This document shows, in pieces, positions 51,198 through 59,861 of a stretch of DNA of 64,000 nucleotides. The position numbers and the translations under genes are program-made. Within the stretch, counting starts at the first letter, position 1, and every line of letters begins with the position of its first letter. Below the pieces are notes generated by a model, which saw only the letters and a program-made list of their open reading frames with translations, searched no databases and was not told the origin of the DNA. The DNA is from Saccharothrix coeruleofusca (lineage in GTDB: Bacteria; Actinomycetota; Actinomycetes; Mycobacteriales; Pseudonocardiaceae), in the NCBI RefSeq assembly GCF_014648515.1, contig NZ_BMRG01000013.1:131188-195187 (forward strand), given 5' to 3'.

Positions 51198-52418
51198 GTG
51201 GCCGCACCCGTAGCGCCGGCACGCGTTCGAAACGTGGTCTTCGTGGACGGCGTGCGCACGCCGTTCGGCAAGGCCGGTCCCAAGGGCATCTTCGCGGAGA
51301 CCCGCGCCGACGACCTCGTGGTCAAGGTGATCCGCGAGCTGCTGCGGCGCCACCCGGAGCTGCCGCCGGAGCGCGTGGACGAGGTGGCCATCGCGGCCAC
51401 CACGCAGACCGGCGACCAGGGCCTGACCATCGGCCGCACCGCCGCGCTGCTGGCGGGCCTGCCCAAGTCGGTCCCCGGCTACGCCATCGACCGCATGTGC
51501 GCGGGCGCGATGACCGCGGTGACGACCTCGGCCAGCGGCATCGCCTTCGGCGCCTACGACGTGGTGATCGCGGGCGGCGTCGAGCACATGGGCCGCCACC
51601 CGATGGGCGAGGGCGTCGACCCCAACCCCCGGTTCCTGTCGGACAAGATCGTCGACCCGTCCGCGCTGGTGATGGGCTCCACGGCGGAGAACCTGCACGA
51701 CCGGTTCCCGGCCATCACCAAGCAGCGCACCGACGCCTACGCGGCGGCGTCGCAGGCCAAGTACGCCGACGCGGTCAAGAACGGCAAGATCGGCCCGGAG
51801 CTGGTGCCGGTGGCCACCCGCTCGGCCGAGCACGGCTGGGGCCTGGCCACCGCCGACGAGCCGCCGCGCCCCGGCACCACGGTCGAGGACCTGGCCAAGC
51901 TCAAGACGCCGTTCCGCCCGCACGGCCGGGTCACCGCGGGCAACGCCGCGGGCCTCAACGACGGCGCGACCGGCTGCATCCTGGCCGAGGAGGAGACCGC
52001 CCGCGAGCTGGGCCTGCCCATCGGCATGCGGCTGGTGGGCTACTCCTTCCTGGGCGTCGAGCCCGAGGTCATGGGCGTGGGCCCGGTGCCCGCCACGGAG
52101 AAGGCCCTCAAGCGCGCGGGCCTGACCATCGACGACATCGGCCTGTTCGAGATCAACGAGGCCTTCGCCGTGCAGGTCCTGGCGTTCCTGGACCACTTCG
52201 GCATCGCCGACGACGACCCCAGGGTCAACCCGTGGGGCGGCGCGATCGCCACCGGCCACCCGCTGGCCTCCTCCGGCGTGCGGCTGATGACCCAGCTGTC
52301 CCGGCAGTTCGCCGAGCGCCCCGACGTGCGCTACGGCATCACCACCATGTGCATCGGCATCGGCATGGGCGGCACCGTGATCTGGGAGAACCCGAACTGG
52401 ACGGGAGAGGCGAAGTGA
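51198..52418 (+). CDS. fadA: Acetyl-CoA acyltransferase (thiolase)
   Basis: The 406-residue protein has the thiolase motifs: DRMCAGAMTAV with the nucleophilic Cys, INEAFAVQ, and the C-terminal MCIGIGMGGTVIWE with the second catalytic Cys, plus GGAIATGHPLASSG with the active-site His. It cleaves 3-ketoacyl-CoA to acetyl-CoA and a shortened acyl-CoA. GTG at 51198 follows GTGGAGGAG. It overlaps the downstream FadB-type gene by 4 bp and the two form the beta-oxidation pair. Confidence 0.93.
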   Translation: MAAPVAPARVRNVVFVDGVRTPFGKAGPKGIFAETRADDLVVKVIRELLRRHPELPPERVDEVAIAATTQTGDQGLTIGRTAALLAGLPKSVPGYAIDRMCAGAMTAVTTSASGIAFGAYDVVIAGGVEHMGRHPMGEGVDPNPRFLSDKIVDPSALVMGSTAENLHDRFPAITKQRTDAYAAASQAKYADAVKNGKIGPELVPVATRSAEHGWGLATADEPPRPGTTVEDLAKLKTPFRPHGRVTAGNAAGLNDGATGCILAEEETARELGLPIGMRLVGYSFLGVEPEVMGVGPVPATEKALKRAGLTIDDIGLFEINEAFAVQVLAFLDHFGIADDDPRVNPWGGAIATGHPLASSGVRLMTQLSRQFAERPDVRYGITTMCIGIGMGGTVIWENPNWTGEAK

Positions 52419-54526
52419 CCGCGTTGACCCCCGAGGAGGCCAAGGCCCTCTTCCCCGACGAGGTCGTGACGCACGCGAAGACCCGGCTGGTCACCGTGCC
52501 GGGCCTGACCGCGCCGGTCGCGCTGATCACCCTCGACAACGGCCACGACCACACCCGCCCGTCCACCTTCGGCCCGCAGGGCCTGGTGAGCCTGGGCCGG
52601 GCCTTCGACGAGGCGGCGGCGGCTTCCCCTGCGGCCATCGCGGTGACCGGCAAGCCGTTCGTCTTCGCCGTGGGCGCGGACCTGACCGCCGTGGAGGGCG
52701 CGAGCTCCCGCGAGCAGGCCGAGACCATCGGCAGGCTCGGCCACGACGTGTTCCGCAAGTTCACCGAGTCGTCGATCCCGACCTTCGCCTTCGTCAACGG
52801 CGCGGTCATGGGCGGCGGCCTCGAACTGGCGCTGTCGTGCCACTACCGCACGCTGGCCGCCAACGCGGCGGCCATCGCGCTGCCCGAGGTGTTCCTGGGC
52901 CTGTTCCCCGGCTGGGGCGGCACGCAGCTGCTGCCCAACCTGATCGGCGCGAACGACGCGGTCACCGTGATCTTCGAGAACGCGCTGAACCAGAACAAGA
53001 TGCTCAACCCCGAGAAGGCGTTGGAGCTGGGCATCGCCGACGTGCTGTTCGACTCCGCCGACTACCTGGAGCAGTCGCTGCTGTGGCTGTCCTCGGTGGT
53101 GCGCGGCGAGATCACCCCGGCGCGCAAGGAGATCGACCGCGGCGAGGGCTGGGACGCCGCCGTGGCGCGGGCCAAGGCGATCGTGCACGGCCGCACCAAG
53201 GGTGCCGCCCCCGGCGCCCTCAAGGCGCTGGAGCTGCTGGAGCTGGCGCGCGAGAACGACCTCGACCGCGGCTACGAGGCCGAGACCCAGGCGCTGGCCG
53301 ACGTGGTCATGACCGACGAGCTGCGGGCGGGCCTGTACTCGTTCAACCTGGTGCAGAAGCGGGCCAAGCGGCCGGCGGGCGCGCCGGACAAGTCGCTGGC
53401 CCGCAAGGTCACCAAGGTCGGCATCGTCGGCGCGGGCCTGATGGCCTCGCAGATGGCGCTGCTGTTCGCGCGGCGGCTGGAGGTGCCGGTGGTGCTCACC
53501 GACATCGACCAGGCGCGGGTGGACAAGGGCGTCGGCTACGTCCACGGCGAGATCGACAAGCTGCTGGGCAAGGGCCGGGTGTCGCCGGACAAGGCCAACC
53601 GCCTCAAGGCGCTGGTGTCCGGGTCGCTGGACAAGGCCGCGTTCGCCGACGCGGACTTCGTCATCGAGGCCGTGTTCGAGGACCTGAAGGTCAAGCAGCA
53701 GGTGTTCGCCGAGGTCGAGGAGCACGTCTCGGCCGAGGCGGTGCTGGCCACCAACACCTCGTCGCTGTCGATCACCGACATGGCCTCGGGCCTGAAGCAC
53801 CCCGAGCGCGTGGTGGGCTTCCACTTCTTCAACCCGGTGGCGGTCATGCCGCTGCTGGAGATCGTGCGCGCCGAGCAGACCGACGACGCCACGCTGGCCA
53901 CCGCGTTCGCGGTCGGCAAGCAGCTGAAGAAGTCCAGCGTGCTGGTCAAGGACGCGCCCGCGTTCGTGGTCAACCGGCTGCTCACCCGGTTCATGGGCGA
54001 GGTGGTCAAGTCCATCGACGAGGGCACCCCGTTCGAGGTGGCGGACAAGGCCACCGAGTCGCTGGGCCTGCCGATGAGCCCGCTGGTGCTGCTGCAGCTG
54101 GTCGGCCCGGCGGTGGCGCTGCACGTGGCGCAGACCATGCACGGCGCGTTCCCGGACCGCTTCGGCGTCAGCGAGAACATGGCCGCGTTCGTCAAGGCGG
54201 GCAAGACCGCCGTCTGGCAGTGGGACGCGCAGGGCAACCAGACCGTGGACCCCGAGGTCCAGGCGCTCTGGCAGTTCGGCGACAAGCCGCTGACCGGTGA
54301 AGAGGTCAAGGCCCGCGCCCTGGAGGCGCTGGCCGAGGAGATCCGGATCATGCTCGACGAGGGCGTGGTCGCCGAGGCGCAGGACATCGACCTGTGCATG
54401 ATCCTGGGCGCGGGCTGGCCGTTCTGGCTGGGCGGCATCACCCCGTACCTGGACCGCTCGGGCATCTCCGAGAAGGTCACCGGCAAGCGGTTCCTGGCTC
54501 CCGGAGTCGCCTCCGTCCCGGCCTGA
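52415..54526 (+). CDS. fadB: Fatty acid oxidation multifunctional protein (FadB/FadJ type)
   Basis: The 703-residue protein has an N-terminal enoyl-CoA hydratase domain (about 1-290; GGGLELALSCHYR and ALPEVFLGLFPGWGG, with the catalytic Glu in PEVFLGL) and a C-terminal 3-hydroxyacyl-CoA dehydrogenase domain (about 330-700; VGIVGAGLMASQMAL NAD motif and VVGFHFFNPVAVMPLLEIV with the catalytic His). It hydrates enoyl-CoA and oxidises the product with NAD. GTG start overlaps the thiolase stop. A strong hairpin follows. Confidence 0.93.
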   Translation: MTALTPEEAKALFPDEVVTHAKTRLVTVPGLTAPVALITLDNGHDHTRPSTFGPQGLVSLGRAFDEAAAASPAAIAVTGKPFVFAVGADLTAVEGASSREQAETIGRLGHDVFRKFTESSIPTFAFVNGAVMGGGLELALSCHYRTLAANAAAIALPEVFLGLFPGWGGTQLLPNLIGANDAVTVIFENALNQNKMLNPEKALELGIADVLFDSADYLEQSLLWLSSVVRGEITPARKEIDRGEGWDAAVARAKAIVHGRTKGAAPGALKALELLELARENDLDRGYEAETQALADVVMTDELRAGLYSFNLVQKRAKRPAGAPDKSLARKVTKVGIVGAGLMASQMALLFARRLEVPVVLTDIDQARVDKGVGYVHGEIDKLLGKGRVSPDKANRLKALVSGSLDKAAFADADFVIEAVFEDLKVKQQVFAEVEEHVSAEAVLATNTSSLSITDMASGLKHPERVVGFHFFNPVAVMPLLEIVRAEQTDDATLATAFAVGKQLKKSSVLVKDAPAFVVNRLLTRFMGEVVKSIDEGTPFEVADKATESLGLPMSPLVLLQLVGPAVALHVAQTMHGAFPDRFGVSENMAAFVKAGKTAVWQWDAQGNQTVDPEVQALWQFGDKPLTGEEVKARALEALAEEIRIMLDEGVVAEAQDIDLCMILGAGWPFWLGGITPYLDRSGISEKVTGKRFLAPGVASVPA

Positions 54527-54541
54527 CCCCCGCTCGTCCGC

Positions 54542-54575
54542 ACGCGCCCGGTCCCCTCGCGGGGGCCGGGCGCGT
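54542..54575. terminator. Strong hairpin after the beta-oxidation operon
   Basis: A 15-bp stem (ACGCGCCCGG and complement, then a G-U and four G-C pairs) with a 4-nt loop starts 15 bp after the fadB stop codon. Confidence 0.8.
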
Positions 54576-54770
54576 TGCTGTGGCCACTCACGCGGTACGG
54601 CCGATCGGGTCAGGGCGAGCCAACGGACGACAACCGCCGCTCACCGCGCGCAACGCCGCGACGACGACCGCTCCGCACCGCGTTCACCGGTTGCTGCGGC
54701 GGGGTCACGCACTCGCGCAGAGGAGTGAGGGAGCGCTCCCCGACGTGTCCGGTGACCGATCTTGGGTGGC

Positions 54771-55220
54771 ATGAGCTCCCACCGTCGAAGAACACGCTGC
54801 CGCAGCCGCCGCCCCGACCCCGTGCGGGTGGAGGAGCTGGTGTCGTTCCTGCGCCAGGACCGGGCGTGGCGCGACGAGGTGCACCGCCGCCTGGTCGCGC
54901 GGCTGGACCAGCGGCTGGTGCGCTCGGTGCGCGCGTGCGGCTGCCGCCCCATCGCCCACGTCGCCGAGGAGCTGGACAGCCAGGCCTGCGTCGACCTCGG
55001 CCCCAGCGCGCCCCACCAGCTGGCCAGGGCCGTGTACGGGCAGGTCCGGCTGCGCGGGGCGGCCCGGCTGCGGCAGACCGCGCGCAGCCTGCGGGTGCTG
55101 GGCGTCTACCTGTGCGGCAGCGACCTGGCGCAGTGCCCCTGCGCCGCCGCCCTGGCCCGCGACCCGCAGGCCGAGGTGGACGCGGTGGTCCGCGGCGCGC
55201 TGGACGGAGCGGGGTTCTGA
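54771..55220 (+). CDS. Hypothetical basic protein with C-terminal cysteines
   Basis: The 149-residue protein has a basic N-terminus (SSHRRRTRCRSRRPDP), a helical middle and several Cys: RACGC near residue 60, QAC near 75, and YLCGSDLAQCPCAAALARD near the C-terminus. The Cys arrangement could bind a metal or form disulfides. ATG at 54771 is chosen over one 9 bp upstream. No family was recognised. It precedes the first DUF72 gene. Confidence 0.55.
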   Translation: MSSHRRRTRCRSRRPDPVRVEELVSFLRQDRAWRDEVHRRLVARLDQRLVRSVRACGCRPIAHVAEELDSQACVDLGPSAPHQLARAVYGQVRLRGAARLRQTARSLRVLGVYLCGSDLAQCPCAAALARDPQAEVDAVVRGALDGAGF

Positions 55221-55256
55221 GGTTTCGGCGAGCCCCGAGGTGGCCACCCGGTCACG

Positions 55257-55994
55257 GTGGGTGAGACCAGGATCGGGACCGCGGGCTGGCGCTACCCGGA
55301 GTGGCGCGGCGACTTCTACCCCCGAGGGCTGCAACAGCGGCTGGAGCTGGAGTTCTTCTCGCGCAAGCTGAACTCGGTCGAGATCAACGGCTCGTTCTAC
55401 GGCCTGCGCAAGCCGTCGGACTACCGGGGCTGGGCCGACCGCACCCCCGACGACTTCCTGTTCGCGGTCAAGGCGCACAAGATCGTCACGCACGAGCGGC
55501 GGCTGCGCGACGTGGCCGACGACGTGGCGGAGTTCTTCGACTCCGGGCTGCTCGACCTGGGCCCCAAGCTCGGCCCGGTGCTGTGGCAGCTGCCGCCGTG
55601 GCTGCCGTTCAAGCGCGCCCGCCTGGCCGAGTTCCTGGAGCTGCTGCCCGGACCTCCGGTGCGGCACGCGCTGGAGGTCCGGCACCCCAGCTTCGACACC
55701 CCCGAGCTGCTGGAGCTGCTGCGCGAGCACGAGGTGGCGCTGGTGCTGTCGGACTCGCCGCCGGGGCGCTTCCCGGTGCTCGACCACGACACCACCGACT
55801 TCCGGTACGTGCGGCTGCACGGCGACGAGGAGCTGTACGTCAGCGACTACTCCCCCGAGGCGCTGGACGGCTGGGCCAAGCGCATCCGGGAGTGGGACAC
55901 CGACGTCTACGTCTACTTCGACAACACCATGCACGGGGCCGCGCCGCACAACGCGCTGGCGCTGGCCGAACGGCTGGCCGTGCCGGTCGGGTAG
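55257..55994 (+). CDS. DUF72 family protein 1
   Basis: The 245-residue TIM-barrel protein has the DUF72 signature near the start (RIGTAGWRYPEWRGDFYP), then NSVEINGSFYG, PDDFLFAVKAHKIVTH, GPKLGPVLWQLPPWLPF, LEVRHPSF and FRYVRLHG-YVYFDNTMHGAAPHNAL. Function is unknown; the fold resembles DNA-repair AP endonuclease and xylose-isomerase barrels. A second DUF72 gene lies 730 bp downstream. GTG start at 55257. Confidence 0.9.
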   Translation: MGETRIGTAGWRYPEWRGDFYPRGLQQRLELEFFSRKLNSVEINGSFYGLRKPSDYRGWADRTPDDFLFAVKAHKIVTHERRLRDVADDVAEFFDSGLLDLGPKLGPVLWQLPPWLPFKRARLAEFLELLPGPPVRHALEVRHPSFDTPELLELLREHEVALVLSDSPPGRFPVLDHDTTDFRYVRLHGDEELYVSDYSPEALDGWAKRIREWDTDVYVYFDNTMHGAAPHNALALAERLAVPVG

Positions 55995-55998
55995 CCGT

Positions 55999-56661
55999 TC
56001 AGGAGGCGGGCCACCGGTCCTCCACCGAACCGTCATCCCGGACCAGGAACACCGCCAGGCGCATGGTGCGGATCGTGCTGTCCACGGTGGCGAGCAGTTG
56101 GCGATACGTGCCCCTGTCGGGCAGCGCGAGCGCGACGGCGTCCTGCGGGTAGTCCTGGCGCAGCTGGAGGACTTTCATCAGCCCGGCGCTGAACCAGTGC
56201 CGCGCTTGCGTCGCGGGCTGAGTGGGTTTGACCTCACCCGCGCGACGCGGGTCGGCGTACGACTTCGAGGGGAATCCCTTCACCTCGACGTGCAACCGCA
56301 CCCCGGCCCGTTCGGCCACGATGTCGGTGCCCCGCTCACGACTGGCCGTCTCGGCGACTCGACCGATGCTCCACCCGCTTGCCACCAGCCAGGTGACCAC
56401 TTCCCCCTGCACCAGACCTTCACCGCGTTCAACGCCGCCCTTCACCTCCGGAGCGGGTGGTGGGAGCGCCTGCTCACCGGGCAAGCGGTTGCGGATGGGT
56501 CGGGCGAAGCCGTCCCGAACGATCTGCCCCTTGTCCGCCAGCGAGCGGCAGCAGCTGTTCACATGCTGGTGGACGACGTGGAGCGCGGACGCGATCTCGG
56601 CATCGGTCAGCCCTTCCGGGTGCTCCGCGAGCAGCCGGAGAACGCGGTCGGCGAGCGTCAC
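55999..56661 (-). CDS. HTH plus PD-(D/E)XK nuclease-like protein
   Basis: The 220-residue protein begins with a winged helix-turn-helix (LADRVLRLLAEHPEGLTDAEIASALHV at about 3-30). The C-terminal domain has a glycine-turn ASGWSIGR, ERGTDIVAE with an acidic residue and LHVEVKGFPS with the Glu-x-Lys pair, the pattern of Mrr/PD-(D/E)XK nucleases. It may be a DNA-end or methyl-DNA nuclease, or a repair regulator. The start is GTG 56661, without a clear ribosome-binding site. It is flanked by two DUF72 genes and has a palindrome in its upstream gap. Confidence 0.6.
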   Translation of the reverse strand: MTLADRVLRLLAEHPEGLTDAEIASALHVVHQHVNSCCRSLADKGQIVRDGFARPIRNRLPGEQALPPPAPEVKGGVERGEGLVQGEVVTWLVASGWSIGRVAETASRERGTDIVAERAGVRLHVEVKGFPSKSYADPRRAGEVKPTQPATQARHWFSAGLMKVLQLRQDYPQDAVALALPDRGTYRQLLATVDSTIRTMRLAVFLVRDDGSVEDRWPAS

Positions 56662-56701
56662 AGAACCATGGTGGCCGGAATTCGCCCTCCGAGTGCACTG
56701 G

Positions 56702-56727
56702 ACCTCGAACGGGTACCCGTTCGAGGT
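56702..56727. promoter_or_regulatory. 26-bp perfect palindrome between DUF72-2 and the HTH gene
   Basis: A 26-bp perfect palindrome with half-site ACCTCGAACGGGT overlaps the GTG start of the second DUF72 gene and lies 41 bp before the HTH/nuclease gene. The HTH protein could bind it to control both genes. Confidence 0.65.
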
Positions 56728-57547
56728 GACGGGTGATGTTCGGATCGGCACATCGGGCTGGGTCTACCCGACCTGGCGCGGCGCGTTCTACCCTCAGGGC
56801 CTGGTGCAGCGGCGGGAGCTGGAGCACATCTCCGGCCTGCTCGGCTCGGTCGAGCTCAACGGCTCGTTCTACTCGCTGCAGCGCCCGAGCAGCTACCTGG
56901 CGTGGGCGGCGCAGACCCCCGACGACTTCGTGTTCGCGGTCAAGGGCGGCCGGTTCATCACCCACCTCAAGCAGCTGCGCGACGTGGAGACGCCGCTGGC
57001 GAACTTCTTCGCCTCCGGCGTGCTCGCCCTGGGGGCGAAGCTGGGTCCGTTCCTGTGGCAGCTGCCGCCCCGGCTGTCCTATGACGAGGAGCGCCTGACC
57101 ACCTTCTTCGACCTGCTGCCGCGCACCACCTCGGCGGCGGCCAAGCTCGCCGAGGGGCACGACGAGCGCCTGCCCGAGGAGCGGGCGTGGACCACGACCG
57201 AGGTCGACCTGCCGCTGCGGCACGCCCTGGAGGTCCGCCACCCCACGTTCCTCACCCCGGACTTCCACGACCTGCTGCGCGCCCACGACATCGCCCTCGT
57301 CGTCTCCGACTCGGCGGGCACCTTCCCCTACCTGGAGGACGTCACCACCGACTTCGCCTACGTGCGCCTGCACGGCAACCAGGCCCTCTACGTCGGCAGC
57401 TACACCGACGAGCAGCTCGACGCCTGGGCCGCGAAGGTCCGCGCGTGGTCGGCCGACCACGACGTCTACGTGTACTTCGACAACGACACCGACGCCGCGG
57501 CCCCGCACGACGCCGTCCGGCTGGCCGCGCGGTTGCGCGATGCCTGA
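56726..57547 (+). CDS. DUF72 family protein 2
   Basis: The 273-residue protein has the same motif order as DUF72-1: RIGTSGWVYPTWRGAFYP, GSVELNGSFYS, PDDFVFAVKGGRFITH, GPFLWQLPPRL, LEVRHPTF, FAYVRLHG and VYVYFDNDTDAAAPHDAV. An insertion of about 25 residues near 130-155 sets it apart. GTG 56726 is used; the start codon lies inside a palindrome. The stop overlaps the HNH gene by 8 bp. Confidence 0.88.
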   Translation: MTGDVRIGTSGWVYPTWRGAFYPQGLVQRRELEHISGLLGSVELNGSFYSLQRPSSYLAWAAQTPDDFVFAVKGGRFITHLKQLRDVETPLANFFASGVLALGAKLGPFLWQLPPRLSYDEERLTTFFDLLPRTTSAAAKLAEGHDERLPEERAWTTTEVDLPLRHALEVRHPTFLTPDFHDLLRAHDIALVVSDSAGTFPYLEDVTTDFAYVRLHGNQALYVGSYTDEQLDAWAAKVRAWSADHDVYVYFDNDTDAAAPHDAVRLAARLRDA

Positions 57548-57920
57548 CACCGCACCGGACCGGGCCGCGCGGTTGGCGCTGGCGATGCTCCGCGACGGCG
57601 ACGACTGCACGTGGTGCCGCCGCGTCTTCTCCGAGCGGGTGGCGCCCACGACCGACCACCTGGTGCCGAAGGTCAAGGGCGGCCCGTCGTGGCTGGAGAA
57701 CGAGGTGGCCGCGTGCAAGCGCTGCAACCGGCAGCGCGGCCACCTCAGCCCGGTCGACTGGCTGGCCGAGTGCGAGCGGCGCGGCTGGCACCCGGACGCC
57801 GACCGCGTGGAGCGGGTGCTGACCGACCTGGACGACGCCATCACCGAACGCGGCGGCCAGCGCCGCGCCCGCCCGTACCTGGAGGGGCAGTTGCGCAGGT
57901 TGCGCCGACGGGTGCGGTGA
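57540..57920 (+). CDS. HNH endonuclease
   Basis: The 126-residue protein has a compact HNH domain (about 24-68): CTWCRR, TTDHLVPKVKGG (catalytic His), ENEVAACKRCNRQRG (Asn and the second Cys pair). The two CxxC pairs bind zinc. HNH enzymes cut DNA; stand-alone ones often come from phage or defence genes. It is translationally coupled to the second DUF72 gene. Confidence 0.87.
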   Translation: MPDTAPDRAARLALAMLRDGDDCTWCRRVFSERVAPTTDHLVPKVKGGPSWLENEVAACKRCNRQRGHLSPVDWLAECERRGWHPDADRVERVLTDLDDAITERGGQRRARPYLEGQLRRLRRRVR

Positions 57921-57989
57921 AACCACACGATGTGGTGAAGCGTTGCGGAGATCGTCGCCTGCTTGATCGGAAGTGCGGAATCTGGAGGC

Positions 57990-58355
57990 ATGCACAAGGC
58001 ACTGCTCGCCGTCCTGGCCCTGCCCCTGTTCCTGGCCTCGGCCGGGAGCGCGGCCGGGAGCGCGGCGGCGACGGATTCCCCCTGCGACCGCGGCGAGTTC
58101 TGCGCGTGGGCGGGCGTGGACTACACCGGCGCGGCGCACCGGTTGGACCTGGAGACGGCCAACCCGCGTGAGTGCATCCCCCTGCCGGACGGCTTCGTGG
58201 CCCGGTCGTTCGCCAACCGCCTGAGCCGGGACACCTCGGTCTACCAGGGGGCGAACTGCTCCACGGAGGCCGACTTCACCACCTACCCCGGCGGCGGCAC
58301 GTTCGTGCCCGACGCGCCGTTCGTGGTCAGGGCGATCCAGGTGTGGGAGCCCTGA
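57990..58355 (+). CDS. Secreted peptidase-inhibitor I36-like protein
   Basis: The 121-residue protein has a signal peptide (ALLAVLALPLFLASAGSA) and a small Cys-rich body with CDRGEFCAWAGVDYTG, a pattern of the I36 (SMI) protease-inhibitor family, and two further Cys in the RECIPLP and ANCSTEA segments. ATG at 57990 is used, though GGAGG lies only 1 nt before it; TTG 57963 is an in-frame alternative. It could inhibit extracellular proteases. Confidence 0.72.
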   Translation: MHKALLAVLALPLFLASAGSAAGSAAATDSPCDRGEFCAWAGVDYTGAAHRLDLETANPRECIPLPDGFVARSFANRLSRDTSVYQGANCSTEADFTTYPGGGTFVPDAPFVVRAIQVWEP

Positions 58356-58369
58356 GCCGCCCTGGCACC

Positions 58370-59788
58370 ATGAGCCGGGTGTCGAGCACGGACCTGCCCA
58401 CCCTGTCCGAGATCCGCGCGGCGCTGGTCGAGGCGGGCGCCGATCGGGAACTGCTGCGGCTGGTCGACAGCTCGCGCGACGCGGAGGAAGCCGTCGACCG
58501 CCTGTCCGAGGCGGGTGTGGTGTTCTCCGCGGAGGAGTCCGTGGAGGAGATGCTCGACGACTTCGCCCAGCTGCTGGAGCCGGGGATCACCCCGCTGGGC
58601 GTGGAGCTGTTCGGGTCGGAGTTCTTCGCCGCGCTGGCGAACGGTGTGGCCGAGGACGACTTCCCCGCCGCGCTGGCCTCCCTGATCGAGGGCGTCGAGG
58701 TCGTCGGTGACGAACGGGCGCTGGCGATGCTGCGCGTGCTCGCCGCGCTCGCCCCGCCGGGTGGCGCCCGCGCCGCCGCCGAGGCCGCCGACCGGCTCGT
58801 CGCCGCCGGGGTGCGCAACCCCTCGTGGGCCAAGGAGGTCGGCAAGCCCGCCGTGGGCACCTGCTTCGGCTACGCCGATCCGGTGGGCGCGCAGGAGGGC
58901 ATCGCCATCACGTTCGCCTACGGCCGCAAGTCGCACGCCGTCGTCGTGCTGATCGACCACAGCCTGGGCGGCGGCGTGAAGGACTGCTTCGTCAGCGACC
59001 GCCCGGACCTGATCCAGGCGGGCTACCGCGAAGCCGCCGAGCAGCTCGGCACGGCCTACGTCGAGTACAGCCCCGACGAGGCCAGGGCGCGGCTGGAGCG
59101 GGCGCTGGGCAACGACGTGTGCGCGGAGCATCCCGACCAGCGCGAGGACGTGCACCTGAGCATGGCGCTGCTGTGCCAGCGGGTCTCGCTGCTGTCCGGC
59201 TCCGCCGCCGTGCCCGCGGCGACCGTGCACCGGCTGAAGATCACCCTCGGCGGCAGCAAGCCGCCGATCTGGCGCAGGCTGGAAGTGCCGTCCACGATCA
59301 CCCTGCAGCACCTGCACCAGGCGATCCAGGAGGCCTTCGCGTGGGAGGACTACCACCTGTGGGTCTTCTCCACGCCCGTGGGCGAGTACGGCCCCCGCTC
59401 CGACCGCGAACTGGGGCACCGCAGCGCCGCCACCAAGAAGCTCTCCGAGGTGACCCCGGAGGTCAAGGCCCGCCTGCTGTACCTCTACGACTTCGGCGAC
59501 AACTGGGAGCACCGCATCGTGGTGGAGGACGTCCTGGACGCCGAGCCCGGTGTCGCCTACCCCCGCTGCCTGACCGGCAAGCGCGCCGCTCCCCCGGAGG
59601 ACTGCGGCGGCGTCCACGGCTACGAGCACCTGTGCGAGGTCGTGGCGAACCCGGCCGACCCCGAGCACGCCGACATGCTGCAGTGGCTGGGACTGGACAG
59701 CGCCGAGGGGTTCGACCCGGCCGCGTTCGACCTGGCTGCCGTCGACGAGCGGCTGGCCAAGCGCGCGAAGGTCCTGGTCAAGGCTTGA
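58370..59788 (+). CDS. Plasmid pRiA4b ORF-3 family protein with long N-terminal domain
   Basis: The 472-residue protein has an N-terminal region (about 1-280) of unknown fold, all-helical, then the pRiA4b ORF-3 domain: TVHRLKITLGGSKPPIWRRLEVP, QEAFAWEDYHLWVF, YLYDFGDNWEHRIVVED and PEDCGGVHGYEHL. The latter domain is a beta-grasp found in mobile and defence-linked genes, with function unknown. The start is ATG 58370, 15 bp after the previous stop. Confidence 0.85.
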   Translation: MSRVSSTDLPTLSEIRAALVEAGADRELLRLVDSSRDAEEAVDRLSEAGVVFSAEESVEEMLDDFAQLLEPGITPLGVELFGSEFFAALANGVAEDDFPAALASLIEGVEVVGDERALAMLRVLAALAPPGGARAAAEAADRLVAAGVRNPSWAKEVGKPAVGTCFGYADPVGAQEGIAITFAYGRKSHAVVVLIDHSLGGGVKDCFVSDRPDLIQAGYREAAEQLGTAYVEYSPDEARARLERALGNDVCAEHPDQREDVHLSMALLCQRVSLLSGSAAVPAATVHRLKITLGGSKPPIWRRLEVPSTITLQHLHQAIQEAFAWEDYHLWVFSTPVGEYGPRSDRELGHRSAATKKLSEVTPEVKARLLYLYDFGDNWEHRIVVEDVLDAEPGVAYPRCLTGKRAAPPEDCGGVHGYEHLCEVVANPADPEHADMLQWLGLDSAEGFDPAAFDLAAVDERLAKRAKVLVKA

Positions 59789-59861
59789 CCACCTGCTGAA
59801 ACGATCGGCGACGCGGAGCCGATATTCCACTGCACCCGGACTGACGCTCAGTGGAGGCACC

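Noticed and set aside
55257-57547. The DUF72 pair as a recent transposon-borne duplication
   Set aside because: The proteins share only family motifs, the DNA is diverged, and no terminal repeats or transposase are present.
57963-57989. Alternative TTG start for the I36-like secreted protein
   Set aside because: It is in frame, but the upstream purine run is about 12 nt away and the shorter form already has a complete signal peptide.
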